From Bacillota bacterium (GTDB taxonomy: Bacteria; Bacillota; Clostridia; Clostridiales; Clostridiaceae): a DNA stretch of 64,000 bases. Below, piece by piece: positions 7,235-15,790 of the stretch. The position numbers and the translations under genes are program-made. Position 1 is the stretch's first letter, and the number at the start of each line of letters is the position of its first letter. A model generated the notes under the pieces. That model was not told where the DNA came from. It did not search any database and worked only from the letters and a program-made list of their open reading frames with translations. The DNA is taken from positions 1 to 64,000 of the forward strand of contig JAEXLD010000050.1 of assembly GCA_023445445.1 (NCBI GenBank). The letters are read 5' to 3'.

Positions 7235-8458
7235 TTATTTAAATTCTCCTTTTAGTAGCTTGTAATATCTAGGTAGTTCTTCTTCATTACATTTATCACA
7301 TTTCTTTGCATAGCAATAGTTTTTAGCATGTTTTAATTTTCCATGCATTTTATCCCATATATCTTTAATATCTTCATTTAAAACATTTCCAAAGGATTCA
7401 GGCACAAAATCACAGGGCGTAAAATTTCCTTCAGTATCTATATAAGAATGTTGTACACCTGCTCCGCAGCCAAATTGATCCTTTGATTCAATATATGGAA
7501 ATACTGATGTTTTTGGATATTCTTTATTTCTATTAAAAGTTATATGAAGCTGTATAAGTTCCTCTTTATCTTCTTTAGAAAATATTTCTTCATTTTTAAC
7601 TAGAAGTGAACCACAAGGAATGGGTTCTAATATTCTAACTTCATCAACTTCTAAAGTCCTTAAGAATTTACCTAGCTTATATATTTCACCACTTTTTAGC
7701 ATTTCCTTTGTACATACTATTTGTGCCATAGTATAAAGTCCAGCTTCTTTAGAATTTTTTATTGCTGATATGGAGTTTTCATAAGCTCCACTATATCCTC
7801 TTTTTTTATCATGTACCTCTTTATATAAACTGTCTATACTTATTCCTACACCAAAAAGTCCAGAATTTTTTAATGCTTTAGCTCTATTAAGACTTAAAGA
7901 GTATCCATTTGTAAATAAATATGAAATACTTCTATTATCAATACTATTTATTATTTCTTCTAAATCCTTTCTAAGTAAAGGCTCTCCTCCAGTAAAACCA
8001 ATTATCCCAACCCCTAAATCTTGAAGTGATTTTACTATTTTCTTTATTTCATCTGTTGTCATTTCCTTTGATTTATCATCTTTATCCTTAATAAATCTTT
8101 TTGCACTACAGTGCCAACAGTTATACATGCACCTTGCTGTAATAGCAATGTATGTGGAAATTGGAGCAAGTCTTTTACCAGTAGTGTGATTATAAAAGAA
8201 TTCACTACTTTCTCCAGGTACTGAATCTACAATACTTTTATATGCCATACTATTTAATGGTGGCAAAAATGAATTAACTACAAAATTTCCATTATGAAGT
8301 ACTAATCTATCATTTTTTATAACATTCATTCCACACTTTATAACATTTATAGGCTTATAACTTTTGCTTTCTTTAAATCTCTTATGTATATAAAAGAAAT
8401 TATTTCTTACATCTTTGTTTAACATTGCTTTTATAATTGGTATTATATTACTTATCAT
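7235..8458 (-). CDS. Radical SAM protein with SPASM-like C-terminal cysteines
   Basis: The protein uses a [4Fe-4S] cluster and S-adenosylmethionine for radical chemistry. Cluster ligands are C110, C114 and C117 in CMYNCWHC, followed by the GFTGGEPLL motif and a TIM-barrel of normal length. The C-terminus has further cysteines (FGCGAG, PCDF, NYCYAKKCDKC) that resemble a SPASM or twitch domain holding extra clusters, as in peptide- and cofactor-modifying enzymes. I choose the ATG at 8458 after GGGGGG; an ATG at 8479 is possible. The gene overlaps the upstream methyltransferase by 11 bases, implying coupled expression. The substrate is unknown, and no precursor peptide gene is recognised beside it. 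Confidence 0.85.
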   Translation of the reverse strand: MISNIIPIIKAMLNKDVRNNFFYIHKRFKESKSYKPINVIKCGMNVIKNDRLVLHNGNFVVNSFLPPLNSMAYKSIVDSVPGESSEFFYNHTTGKRLAPISTYIAITARCMYNCWHCSAKRFIKDKDDKSKEMTTDEIKKIVKSLQDLGVGIIGFTGGEPLLRKDLEEIINSIDNRSISYLFTNGYSLSLNRAKALKNSGLFGVGISIDSLYKEVHDKKRGYSGAYENSISAIKNSKEAGLYTMAQIVCTKEMLKSGEIYKLGKFLRTLEVDEVRILEPIPCGSLLVKNEEIFSKEDKEELIQLHITFNRNKEYPKTSVFPYIESKDQFGCGAGVQHSYIDTEGNFTPCDFVPESFGNVLNEDIKDIWDKMHGKLKHAKNYCYAKKCDKCNEEELPRYYKLLKGEFK

Positions 8459-9320
8459 TTTTAAATACCCCCCAAACATATTTATGAGTAATTGTTTTTA
8501 TACCTTTTGAGTCAAATAAATATGTAATTTTATCTTTAATCTTATGGTTCCTAACATCTATCATAGAGTCAAATCCAGCTAAAGCTCCAGTAGATGTAAC
8601 AAAATTAACAGCCTCTTCTGAAGTATTAAATTTAAATATATGTTCTCCTGATTTAATAGCCATATTATTAAATTTATTATTTGAAAACCATCTTTGAAAA
8701 CTATATTTATTAAGTGGATTAGGTAATTCTTTCATAATTTTATCTACCTCTATGTAATTATCTAAAAGAAGCTTTGGATAAATCTTTCTTACTTCTGGCA
8801 AAGTATTTTTTAAATTTACTATTACTCCAAAGTACCCATCCTTTTTCAACACTCTTGATACTTCTTTTATGATTTTTTTAGGTTCTTGATATTTTATCGC
8901 CCAAGAACAAATAACTATATTAAAGGTATTATCATCACACTCACTTAAAAATGAAAGCATGTCTTTTTTAATAAACTCAGCTTTAAAATTACAATTTTTT
9001 ATTGATTCATTTAGCATTCCTTTAGATATATCTACTAAAGTAAATTTCGATTTATTTAAGTTTTCATTTAGAAATCTACTATTAAAGCCTGTCCCACAAG
9101 CTAAATCAAGTATATTTAATTCTTGATCAAAATTCATATCAGAATATTGTATAATTATTTCCTTTAACATTTCTTCATTGTATTTATGCATTTCTTTTAA
9201 AAATATATCTTCATAATTCTCGCTTACTATATTATAGGAATTAGCTATATCATCTAAATCAGTAAATTTATTAGTTAGTAATAATTTGCACAGTTTTGCA
9301 ATACCACCTATACTTTTCAT
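8448..9320 (-). CDS. Class I SAM-dependent methyltransferase
   Basis: The 290-residue protein has a Rossmann-type methyltransferase fold. Motif I is DLACGTG at residues 72-78, an acidic residue follows in TLVDIS, and a motif resembling post-I/IV appears in FNIVICSWAIKYQEP. It has an extended N-terminal helix region and a C-terminal part unlike ubiquinone methyltransferases. The start has AAGGGGA upstream. It is the middle gene of a three-gene unit with another methyltransferase and the radical SAM protein, whose start it overlaps. Acceptor substrate is unknown; natural product, lipid or cofactor methylation are all possible. Confidence 0.82.
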   Translation of the reverse strand: MKSIGGIAKLCKLLLTNKFTDLDDIANSYNIVSENYEDIFLKEMHKYNEEMLKEIIIQYSDMNFDQELNILDLACGTGFNSRFLNENLNKSKFTLVDISKGMLNESIKNCNFKAEFIKKDMLSFLSECDDNTFNIVICSWAIKYQEPKKIIKEVSRVLKKDGYFGVIVNLKNTLPEVRKIYPKLLLDNYIEVDKIMKELPNPLNKYSFQRWFSNNKFNNMAIKSGEHIFKFNTSEEAVNFVTSTGALAGFDSMIDVRNHKIKDKITYLFDSKGIKTITHKYVWGVFKNDK

Positions 9321-9340
9321 ATTTATCCCCTTTTAAATCC

Positions 9341-9913
9341 TCATTTTGAACCTATGTATATATACTCATAATTAGATATTTTAATTATCTCCCCATTTTT
9401 AAAGTATTTATAAGTTAATTTTTTCATTTCATTTATAGTAAGCATTTTTATTTTTTCAAAGCAAAGAGTTTCAAATATAAATATAGACTTACCAATAAAG
9501 CTTTTTTTATCAAAGTCATAAATTATAATTCTTCCATCTTTCTTTAATACTCTTTTGCATTCTTGTAAGGTTTCTTCTTTTTTAATTATATGATGGAAAG
9601 AATCTCTCATTATAATTACATCTATAGAAAAATCTTCAAGAGGAATATTATCTGAATACCCGTTAATTATCTTTATTTCTTTAGATTTTTCTTTTGCTAT
9701 TTTAGTCATATTTATTTCAGGGTCTAATATAGTTACAGTGGCTCCTAGGGATATAAGTTCTTTAGCTAAAGAGCCTGTCCCTCCACCAATATCTAAAACT
9801 TTTAGACCATAAGAATCTTTTATAGCTTTTATTATTAATTCATTTTTATCTAATTTAAATTTTTTCATAAATTTATCATATTGTTTGCTATAGAACTTAA
9901 ATAAATAGCTCAT
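9341..9913 (-). CDS. Class I SAM-dependent methyltransferase, small
   Basis: The 190-residue protein shows motif I DIGGGTG at residues 41-47, an acidic motif II (TILDPE) and motif IV in VIIMRDSFHHI, typical of UbiE/COQ5-like methyltransferases (Methyltransf_11). I take the ATG at 9913, which follows AGGAG by five bases; the upstream ATG at 9934 has no ribosome binding site. It is the first gene of the leftward unit with a second methyltransferase and a radical SAM protein. The methyl acceptor cannot be inferred. Confidence 0.82.
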   Translation of the reverse strand: MSYLFKFYSKQYDKFMKKFKLDKNELIIKAIKDSYGLKVLDIGGGTGSLAKELISLGATVTILDPEINMTKIAKEKSKEIKIINGYSDNIPLEDFSIDVIIMRDSFHHIIKKEETLQECKRVLKKDGRIIIYDFDKKSFIGKSIFIFETLCFEKIKMLTINEMKKLTYKYFKNGEIIKISNYEYIYIGSK

Positions 9914-10158
9914 ATTATCTCCTAAAGTTTTCATGTTATATATTTATTCTATCAAAACTATTAATAATATGTTATATTTTTCTTTATTTTCTAAAATATA
10001 TATTTTATTTACTCAATTGATCTCAATTATATATTATAATATAGTTAGATATTTTAGTTTTATAGAGTATTTTATTATATATGAGGTAACCAATGATCAA
10101 TATGGAAATTTAGATAGTAATAATATAAATTTATAAATAAGTATAAAGAGGTGATTTT

Positions 10159-10401
10159 ATGAGTGATTATGAAAATAATCATAGTTCCCGTGAAAAGATT
10201 TCTTGTCCTTTTTGTGGAAGTAAAAGTATAAAAATTATAATTGAAAAAGAAAAAGAAGATTTTGATGCAACTAGTGGAGTACTAGGGTATATATGTCTTG
10301 GTCCTATTGGATTGCTATGTGGGCTATGTTCTGCAGATGGTGAAAAAGAAAGAATTACTTGTATATGTAATGATTGTGGAAAGAGATTTATAGATGATTA
10401 A
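10159..10401 (+). CDS. Small zinc-ribbon protein
   Basis: This 80-residue protein carries CPFCGS near the N-terminus and CNDCGKRF at the C-terminus, a CxxC...CxxC pair that should hold one zinc. Between them is a short hydrophobic glycine-rich segment (LGYICLGPIGLLCGLC) that could sit at a membrane. It has a good AAAGAGGTG ribosome binding site. It overlaps the following DUF2085-type gene by eight bases, so the two are translated together. Function is not known. Confidence 0.8.
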   Translation: MSDYENNHSSREKISCPFCGSKSIKIIIEKEKEDFDATSGVLGYICLGPIGLLCGLCSADGEKERITCICNDCGKRFIDD

Positions 10402-10747
10402 AAAGGATAAAATTTGGTTATTTTTAATGAAATTCTTTTCTACAACTTGTCATCAAAAGGCTAATAGAAGCTTTTTCTTTAAGAATTATCAATTTCCTAT
10501 ATGTGCAAGATGTACAGGTTTACTAATAGGATATATCTTAGGAATTATAGTTCTATTCTTTAATATAAAAATTTCTATTCTTTTAAGTTTATTTTTTGTA
10601 ATTGTTATGTTTATTGACTGGTTTATACAGCATAAAAAAATCCTTTATTCTACTAATACTCGAAGACTACTAACTGGTTCATTTTGTGGATTTTCTATCA
10701 TTAATATATTAGCAACTACTTTTAGTAAAATTCTAATGCTATTTTAA
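10394..10747 (+). CDS. DUF2085 family membrane protein
   Basis: The 117-residue protein contains the family pattern CHQKANRSFFF then FPICARCTGLLIGY, followed by three probable membrane helices. The conserved Cys-His and CxxC motifs suggest metal or heme binding, but no function is established. It begins inside the end of the zinc-ribbon gene at 10159-10401. The shared hairpin at 10766-10828 probably ends the transcript. Confidence 0.85.
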   Translation: MIKKDKIWLFLMKFFSTTCHQKANRSFFFKNYQFPICARCTGLLIGYILGIIVLFFNIKISILLSLFFVIVMFIDWFIQHKKILYSTNTRRLLTGSFCGFSIINILATTFSKILMLF

Positions 10748-10765
10748 TACATTGTAAATATTATA

Positions 10766-10828
10766 GAGATAGATATTATATTCTGTCCACTTAGAGTTTC
10801 AAGGTGGTAAAGAATCAATATCTATCTC
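10766..10828. repeat. Hairpin element, copy 1 (related to 25237-25299)
   Basis: A 19-base arm GAGATAGATATTATATTCT (10766-10784) pairs with 10810-10828 with a few mismatches; a second pairing CCAC/GGTGG lies in the loop. CTTTTCTT follows on the plus strand, so it can act as a terminator between the converging genes. Its stem shares ATAGATATTATATTCT with the element at 25237-25299. Confidence 0.6.
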
Positions 10829-10834
10829 CTTTTC

Positions 10835-11029
10835 TTATTGGTATAAATTGTCTTCAATTATTTTATTTGCAAGAATTCCTATATTAACTTCTCTTGTATC
10901 CATATATACATCTATAATTCTATCTACAAGAGTAACTTCAACATATTCTACAGGCTTTCCATCTTCATCTGTATAAGTTATTATATCCCAAGTTATTATA
11001 TCTTCTTTAAGTTGTTTCTTAGAAATCAT
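10835..11029 (-). CDS. Hypothetical protein, 64 residues
   Basis: I do not recognise this protein. The ATG at 11029 has GGAGG eight bases upstream, which argues for a real gene; an ATG at 11044 overlaps that site and is rejected. The product (MISKKQLKEDIITWDIITYTDEDG and onward) is soluble, rich in acidic residues and beta-forming sequence, and has no cysteine. It lies alone, converging on the zinc-ribbon/DUF2085 pair. Confidence 0.6.
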   Translation of the reverse strand: MISKKQLKEDIITWDIITYTDEDGKPVEYVEVTLVDRIIDVYMDTREVNIGILANKIIEDNLYQ

Positions 11030-11136
11030 ATAATATTCCTCCATAAGTTTTATTCACTATATTTTATCAAATAGTAAAATTTATGTCTATTTAATAAAAA
11101 ATTATTTTTAAATAAATATAAAAATAAAACTAACAA

Positions 11137-11160
11137 AGGCATGAATTTAATTAACTGCCT
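11137..11160 (-). terminator. Weak terminator downstream of the 11.2-12.1 kb operon
   Basis: A short stem AGGCA/TGCCT with a 14-base AT loop lies 66 bases after the stop at 11227 and is followed on the minus strand by broken T runs. It is the only terminator-like structure in this gap. Confidence 0.35.
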
Positions 11161-11226
11161 GCTTTTATCTTCTTAAATATTATGATTACAAACTAAAATT
11201 TTTAATAACATGGTACTTTACTATAT

Positions 11227-11601
11227 TTAAAAATTAAGTGCTGTTATCCAAAAACAAATTGCAGTAATAAGCGATAGAGGCGTCATTATATACTTCTCTT
11301 TTTTACTTTTCGATAATAAATTCATTATAGTGTTTAAAGATAAGTAAATTGCAAAGAAGAAGCATATATACTTTGTTATCATAGGAGAAAAGAATAAAGT
11401 GATAAAGCCACCCAATTGTAAAATAATAACAATAGCAAAAAGTTGAATTGCAACTGAAACTATTGCCATAATTCTATACTTTTTAGGTAGTACTTTATGT
11501 TGTCCACCCATTGTAAATTCTCCTAATGGTAAACCTAAAGCCACTAAAATAGATATTACAACTACAAATAGAAATAAAATTGCTCCTAATATTGCAAACA
11601 T
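11227..11601 (-). CDS. Hypothetical four-helix membrane protein
   Basis: The 124-residue protein has four clear hydrophobic segments, near residues 2-22, 45-65, 72-90 and 100-122, and a short polar loop (GEFTMGGQHKVLPKKYR) after the first. I do not recognise a family. TAGGAGG precedes the ATG. It follows two small genes (11939-12133 and 11628-11939) on the same strand with short spacing, so the three are probably one transcript. Confidence 0.7.
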   Translation of the reverse strand: MFAILGAILFLFVVVISILVALGLPLGEFTMGGQHKVLPKKYRIMAIVSVAIQLFAIVIILQLGGFITLFFSPMITKYICFFFAIYLSLNTIMNLLSKSKKEKYIMTPLSLITAICFWITALNF

Positions 11602-11627
11602 AAACCTATACCTCCTAAATAATCTAC

Positions 11628-11939
11628 CTATCTATTTTTAACTTTATTTACTAACTCTTCATAAATGCTAGCTGGTAATATTGCAGCCTTTCCCTTTCCA
11701 TAGAAGGCAACATCATCTATTGCAAGCCATCTGCTTTTTTGTCCATAAGTAAAGTCTAAAATACAGTTTGCACCTAAAGCTTTTGCTTTAATTGCCATAT
11801 CTTGTTTTACATCATTTAAGTTTTTTAATTGTGCTCCTATTTTAAAGCTTAAATCTGAATTCACATTTCCAACAATATTGGCATCTTTATTGTTTCCTTC
11901 AATAAAAACTATATCATTGTATAAAGTAGTATAAGCCAT
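11628..11939 (-). CDS. Hypothetical protein, distantly YbjQ-like
   Basis: This 103-residue protein contains VKQDMAIKAKALGANCILDFTYG, which resembles the conserved helix of YbjQ/heavy-metal-binding family proteins (typically LGANAI). The rest has no motif I can place. Its ATG touches the stop of the DUF4177 gene (shared base at 11939), a sign of coupled translation. The YbjQ comparison is a weak inference. Confidence 0.65.
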   Translation of the reverse strand: MAYTTLYNDIVFIEGNNKDANIVGNVNSDLSFKIGAQLKNLNDVKQDMAIKAKALGANCILDFTYGQKSRWLAIDDVAFYGKGKAAILPASIYEELVNKVKNR

Positions 11940-12133
11940 TAATCTTCTTCCCTTTCCATAATTGCAATAAACTCTTGTCTAGTTCCACCAAAGGATGGAA
12001 TATCAGCAGTAGCTGCAGCTTTTAATTCCCATCCTTGGTCAGCATATGCATTTAATGCATCCTCTAATTTTTGTGGATCAAATTTACCTGAAAACCACTT
12101 ATCCTTTTGACTGAGAACTTTATATTTTTTCAT
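11939..12133 (-). CDS. DUF4177 domain protein
   Basis: The 64-residue protein starts MKKYKVLSQKDKWFSGKFDP and contains LEDALNAYADQGWELKAAATADI, the typical DUF4177 pattern in which NxxxxQGWE is conserved. The domain is common in small bacterial proteins of unknown role. The start has AAGGGGAGGG. It heads a three-gene leftward unit with a YbjQ-like protein and a small membrane protein. Confidence 0.8.
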   Translation of the reverse strand: MKKYKVLSQKDKWFSGKFDPQKLEDALNAYADQGWELKAAATADIPSFGGTRQEFIAIMEREED

Positions 12134-12211
12134 TTTAATCCCTCCCCTTAACTATAGTTAATAATATTATATACTTATTATTACATTTATTCAATTTAAT
12201 ACTATATATTC

Positions 12212-13282
12212 CTACTCTTTTACGTAGTCTCTTAGTCTAAAGCTTCCTGCTGTAAATAAAACTAATGACATTAATACTATTACTATAATTGGGGCAAGTA
12301 TTTCACCATTATTTATTATTCTTCCAATCCAAGAAAATGGTGATAATACGCTTAAATATTTTATTACATCTGGTATATTTGTAAAACCAACTAAGTTACT
12401 TCCTATTATTCCCACGCCAAAAAATATTAAACCACACATTATAATTGATAAGCTAGCTATAGCTTGATTTTTTATCCATCTTGTTGCAGTTACTACCATA
12501 GAAGTAGTCATTAAGCTACAGAGAGTTATTGCAAGAAATCCTTGAATTAAATTATAATTATCTATTTTAAATAAGCTTATAGCTAATACTAGTGTTACTA
12601 TACTTATTAAGCTTTGTATTATGAAACTAGATAAATATAAAGATCCTAAAATTGTTCTATCTGTATTCCCAGTTGATATTGTTCTTTTCAAAACTTTTTC
12701 AGTCTTAAGTTTAATTATATCATCTGTTAATATAGAGCCACCTATAATCATAAAATAGCAAATCATAAGCACTGTCATATAGTAAGCTAAATTTCCTTTT
12801 TCATAATTATCAACTATTACTGTTTCTACTAAATTAGTGCTAAGACCTATATTAACTTTTTCTTCTAATATTTTATTTATATTATCAATTATTATTTTTT
12901 CTGCTATAACTGAGCCCATTCCTGATTCTATGCTATAGCTTTTTATATTAGGAACATTTTTGCTATCAATTGTCCTTTCAAAGTCTTCATCAAAAACATA
13001 AATAACTCCTATTTTTTTATCCATTAAATCATTATAATTATCTTCTACATTTCCCTCTAAATCTTTTATATCATATTTTTCAGATAAGTTTTCTATTATC
13101 TCTCTTGAATATTTACCTGAGGACTTATCTAATATTCCTATTTTTCCTAAAGAGCTTTCCTTTGAGCTTGGTCCTACTATCCCAAACAACACAACCATAG
13201 GTAAAAGGAAGGTCATTAAAATAACTGATGGATTTTTTAATATTCTTCTTATATTTATTATAGTTAATCTAACTAAGCGCAT
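12212..13282 (-). CDS. ABC-2 type exporter permease
   Basis: The 356-residue protein has the ABC2_membrane_3 layout: one N-terminal membrane helix, an extracellular domain of about 140 residues, then five helices at the C-terminal half. It overlaps the upstream permease gene by ten bases and has an AAAGGAGGG ribosome binding site. With the second permease (13273-14367) and the ATPase (14379-15314) it forms an efflux-type ABC transporter. A LuxR-type two-component system lies just upstream. Such sets often export antibiotics, lipids or peptides, but the substrate is not visible here. Confidence 0.85.
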   Translation of the reverse strand: MRLVRLTIINIRRILKNPSVILMTFLLPMVVLFGIVGPSSKESSLGKIGILDKSSGKYSREIIENLSEKYDIKDLEGNVEDNYNDLMDKKIGVIYVFDEDFERTIDSKNVPNIKSYSIESGMGSVIAEKIIIDNINKILEEKVNIGLSTNLVETVIVDNYEKGNLAYYMTVLMICYFMIIGGSILTDDIIKLKTEKVLKRTISTGNTDRTILGSLYLSSFIIQSLISIVTLVLAISLFKIDNYNLIQGFLAITLCSLMTTSMVVTATRWIKNQAIASLSIIMCGLIFFGVGIIGSNLVGFTNIPDVIKYLSVLSPFSWIGRIINNGEILAPIIVIVLMSLVLFTAGSFRLRDYVKE

Positions 13283-14367
13283 TTTCTACCCTCCTTTGAT
13301 AAAAATATCTTTATATTTGCAATTCCAAATAGTATAAGAGAAAGTAAAATTATAAACATAAAGTCCTTAATATTATTATTAAAGTTACCTTCTAAATTAT
13401 AAATATTAAATAATTTAGAAATATAGTGTGTAGGCGCTAAAACCTTCAATGCGTTTCCTTCTCCAGTAAAGATCTCCATTCCTATTATTGGAATTGAAAA
13501 AATTAACACTCCAACAATTTTGCCATAATTTGCCCCAAATAATACATTAACAAATTTACTCATAGAAACTACTAAAATAGATGATAATAAAACTAATTGA
13601 ATTAGTGGAAGTACTTTTCCAGTAAAGCTTATGCCTATAACTCTAAAGAATAATAAATATCCTGAAATTATAATAGATGAGTAAATTAATAAAGCAAAGG
13701 AATCATAGTAGAGATATTGCAACTTACTTATAGGTGCTGAAGAAATTCTTTTATCAAGATTAATACTGCTTTCAGTATAACTTCCTTGTATAAGGGAGAA
13801 TATTAACATACTAATTACAAAACCAATCATGGATGTTGATAGAATTTCATAACTATTAGAAGTTTTACTAGCATTTATATTTATATTTTCTATTATGGTT
13901 TTCCCTGAAATATTTTTTAATTCTTCATTGGAACCTCCAGCAAGACTTACATAAATATTTTGATGATATTTATCTAGTATTGTTTTTAGTGTATTTATAG
14001 AGTTATCTAATTCATCAGTTAGTTTATTTATTTCTATGTGATTTTTCTCTAATGACAAAAGACTTCCCTCATATCCCTTTGGAATAACAATTTCTATATC
14101 ATTATCTTCAGAATTTTCCTCTATTAAATCCTTCATTTCATCACTTTTTAGAAATGATATTAAATTTTTAGACATATTACTTTTATCATTATCAGTTATA
14201 GCCACCTTAATTGAACTAAGCTTTAATGGATTTTCATTAAGAGAGTTTTGGAAAAACCCCATAAAGGCTGCTAATAGAACTGGAAACAATATAAAATATA
14301 TAACTGTTATTACTACATTTGATAACATACCCTTTAATGTTGTCTTAGTAAAATAAAATAATTTCAT
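13273..14367 (-). CDS. ABC-2 type exporter permease
   Basis: Like its downstream neighbour, this 364-residue protein has an N-terminal membrane helix, a large extracytoplasmic domain (about residues 40-180) and a cluster of C-terminal helices. The ATG at 14367 has AGAGGTG six bases upstream; a GTG at 14376 is in the same frame but less likely. It pairs with the permease at 12212-13282 as a heterodimer and starts 11 bases after the ATPase stop. Confidence 0.85.
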   Translation of the reverse strand: MKLFYFTKTTLKGMLSNVVITVIYFILFPVLLAAFMGFFQNSLNENPLKLSSIKVAITDNDKSNMSKNLISFLKSDEMKDLIEENSEDNDIEIVIPKGYEGSLLSLEKNHIEINKLTDELDNSINTLKTILDKYHQNIYVSLAGGSNEELKNISGKTIIENININASKTSNSYEILSTSMIGFVISMLIFSLIQGSYTESSINLDKRISSAPISKLQYLYYDSFALLIYSSIIISGYLLFFRVIGISFTGKVLPLIQLVLLSSILVVSMSKFVNVLFGANYGKIVGVLIFSIPIIGMEIFTGEGNALKVLAPTHYISKLFNIYNLEGNFNNNIKDFMFIILLSLILFGIANIKIFLSKEGRKCA

Positions 14368-14378
14368 AACAAACACCT

Positions 14379-15314
14379 CTAATCCCTTAAAGTTTTTCCT
14401 GTTAGACTCAAAAACACATCTTCTAATTTGGCTTCTTCATAACTTATCTTTTTAATATTAATTCCATTTTCCTCTATAATAGTTAATACATTATGAAGTT
14501 TAAAATTAGAATCTATTGTTAGAGTAAGAATGTCTTCTTTTTCCTTTAGATTTATTATTCCCTCTAATTTTTCTATCTGTATAATTGCTTCAGCTGGTAA
14601 GGATTTTGCTTCAATAATTACCTTATTATTAGGGAAAACTGAGGCTTTGATTTCTTCTTCACTGCCATAAGCTATTTCTTTTCCTAAATCAATTATAAAA
14701 ACTCTCTTACAAAGCTCTTCAATTTCTTCCATATAATGAGATGTGTAAATAACTGTAGTTCCCCATTCCTTGCAAATATTCTTAGTAAAATTAAATATAT
14801 GATTTCTTGATTGAGGATCAACTCCAACTGTTGGTTCATCCATTATTAAAACTTTAGGATGATGCATAATTGCTGCTGCTATATTTAGCCTTCTCTTCAT
14901 ACCACCTGAGAATTTTTTTACTTTTTCTTTTTTCTTTTCTACAAGTCCAGTAACTTCAAGAGCTTCCATTATCCTTGTTTTAAGTTCCTTACCCTTTAAT
15001 CCATATAAGGCTCCAAAAAATTCTAGATTATCATAAGCAGTAAGTTCTTCCATTAAAGATATATCCTGTGGTACATATCCAATACATTCCTTTGCTTTTA
15101 TAGGCTCTTTTAAAATATCATAACCACAAATTTTAATAGTTCCACTATCTGGCACTAAAAGGCTTGTCATTATATTAATTAATGTTGATTTGCCTGCTCC
15201 ATTAGGTCCTATAAATCCAAATATTTCACCTTTGTTAACCTCATAACTTACATTATCTAAAACTAGTTTATCATTAAACCTTTTTGTAACATTTTTAACT
15301 TCTATTATACTCAT
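14379..15314 (-). CDS. ABC transporter ATP-binding protein (DrrA/CcmA type)
   Basis: The 311-residue ATPase has Walker A GPNGAGKST, Q-loop (YVPQDI), signature FSGGMKRRL, Walker B VLIMDEPTVGVDP and the H-loop YTSHYMEE. The C-terminal 80 residues form the extension typical of drug-exporting DrrA-like subunits. It is the first gene of the ABC operon, with GGGGG before the ATG. A sequence at 15362-15390 in its leader is repeated upstream of the 89-residue gene and may be the response regulator's site. Confidence 0.92.
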   Translation of the reverse strand: MSIIEVKNVTKRFNDKLVLDNVSYEVNKGEIFGFIGPNGAGKSTLINIMTSLLVPDSGTIKICGYDILKEPIKAKECIGYVPQDISLMEELTAYDNLEFFGALYGLKGKELKTRIMEALEVTGLVEKKKEKVKKFSGGMKRRLNIAAAIMHHPKVLIMDEPTVGVDPQSRNHIFNFTKNICKEWGTTVIYTSHYMEEIEELCKRVFIIDLGKEIAYGSEEEIKASVFPNNKVIIEAKSLPAEAIIQIEKLEGIINLKEKEDILTLTIDSNFKLHNVLTIIEENGINIKKISYEEAKLEDVFLSLTGKTLRD

Positions 15315-15361
15315 AAAAATACCCCCTAGTTTTTCTTTATTCTATAATAATAAAAAACCAA

Positions 15362-15390
15362 GGGGATTGATATTACTTAAAGTCACTATA
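15362..15390 (-). repeat. Repeat copy A upstream of the ABC operon, candidate operator
   Basis: The pattern TATTACTnnAAGTnACTAT (15371-15389 with flanks) occurs here and again at 15772-15790. This copy sits about 50-75 bases before the ATPase start. Next to it, AAGTCA/TGACTT forms an interrupted palindrome (15375-15404). On the minus strand both copies end in TAATAT, which could serve as the -10 element. Confidence 0.5.
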
Positions 15391-15418
15391 TAAATGACTT
15401 AAGTCACTATTCTATTTT

Positions 15419-15688
15419 CTATCTTCTGTATTTATTTTTCTCACTATTTTTTTGAACTCTTTCGTTTCCGTATTTAAAGCTTCCAGTAACTCTAGCCATG
15501 AGAAGTTGTGCATCATATTCGTCTATATCATCTAGTTCTTCTATAAATTTAGCAGCTCTATTGCCACTTAGTGTAACCACCTGTTTATTGTTCCAGTAAA
15601 TTAATACTTTATTATCCTTTGTAATTTTATACATAAACATCTCTTGTTCTAGTCTGTGCCTTTTGTCTATTTTTCTTATATTATCCAT
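15419..15688 (-). CDS. Hypothetical protein, 89 residues
   Basis: I do not know this family. The protein is soluble and charged (MDNIRKIDKRHRLEQEMFMY at the start, NSEKNKYRR at the end), with a central part IYWNNKQVVTLSGNRAAKFIEELDDIDEYDAQLLMARVTGSFKYGN split by no gap. It has a GGGGTG ribosome binding site. It lies between the two-component system and the ABC operon, and its upstream region carries the same repeated sequence as the ABC operon, so it may be part of the same response. Confidence 0.72.
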   Translation of the reverse strand: MDNIRKIDKRHRLEQEMFMYKITKDNKVLIYWNNKQVVTLSGNRAAKFIEELDDIDEYDAQLLMARVTGSFKYGNERVQKNSEKNKYRR

Positions 15689-15762
15689 TTATTACACCCC
15701 ATATTATAATTTTTTTATATCTTCAATGTACATATTTTGAGCGTAAAGTTTATGAATATCTA

Positions 15763-15790
15763 GGAGGTCAATATTACTCTAAGTAACTAT
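15763..15790 (-). repeat. Repeat copy B upstream of the 89-residue gene, candidate operator
   Basis: This copy (core 15772-15790) overlaps the stop codon of the response regulator gene and lies about 75-100 bases before the 89-residue gene. It matches copy A at 15362-15390 closely, including a flanking run AGGAGGTC versus AGGGGATTG. Confidence 0.45.

Noticed and set aside
9933..10136. A 67-codon plus-strand frame upstream of the zinc-ribbon gene
   Set aside because: It lacks a ribosome binding site, is composed mainly of Ile, Tyr, Phe and Asn as expected for AT-rich non-coding DNA, and no motif is seen. I checked it as a possible precursor peptide for the radical SAM cluster and found no such features.
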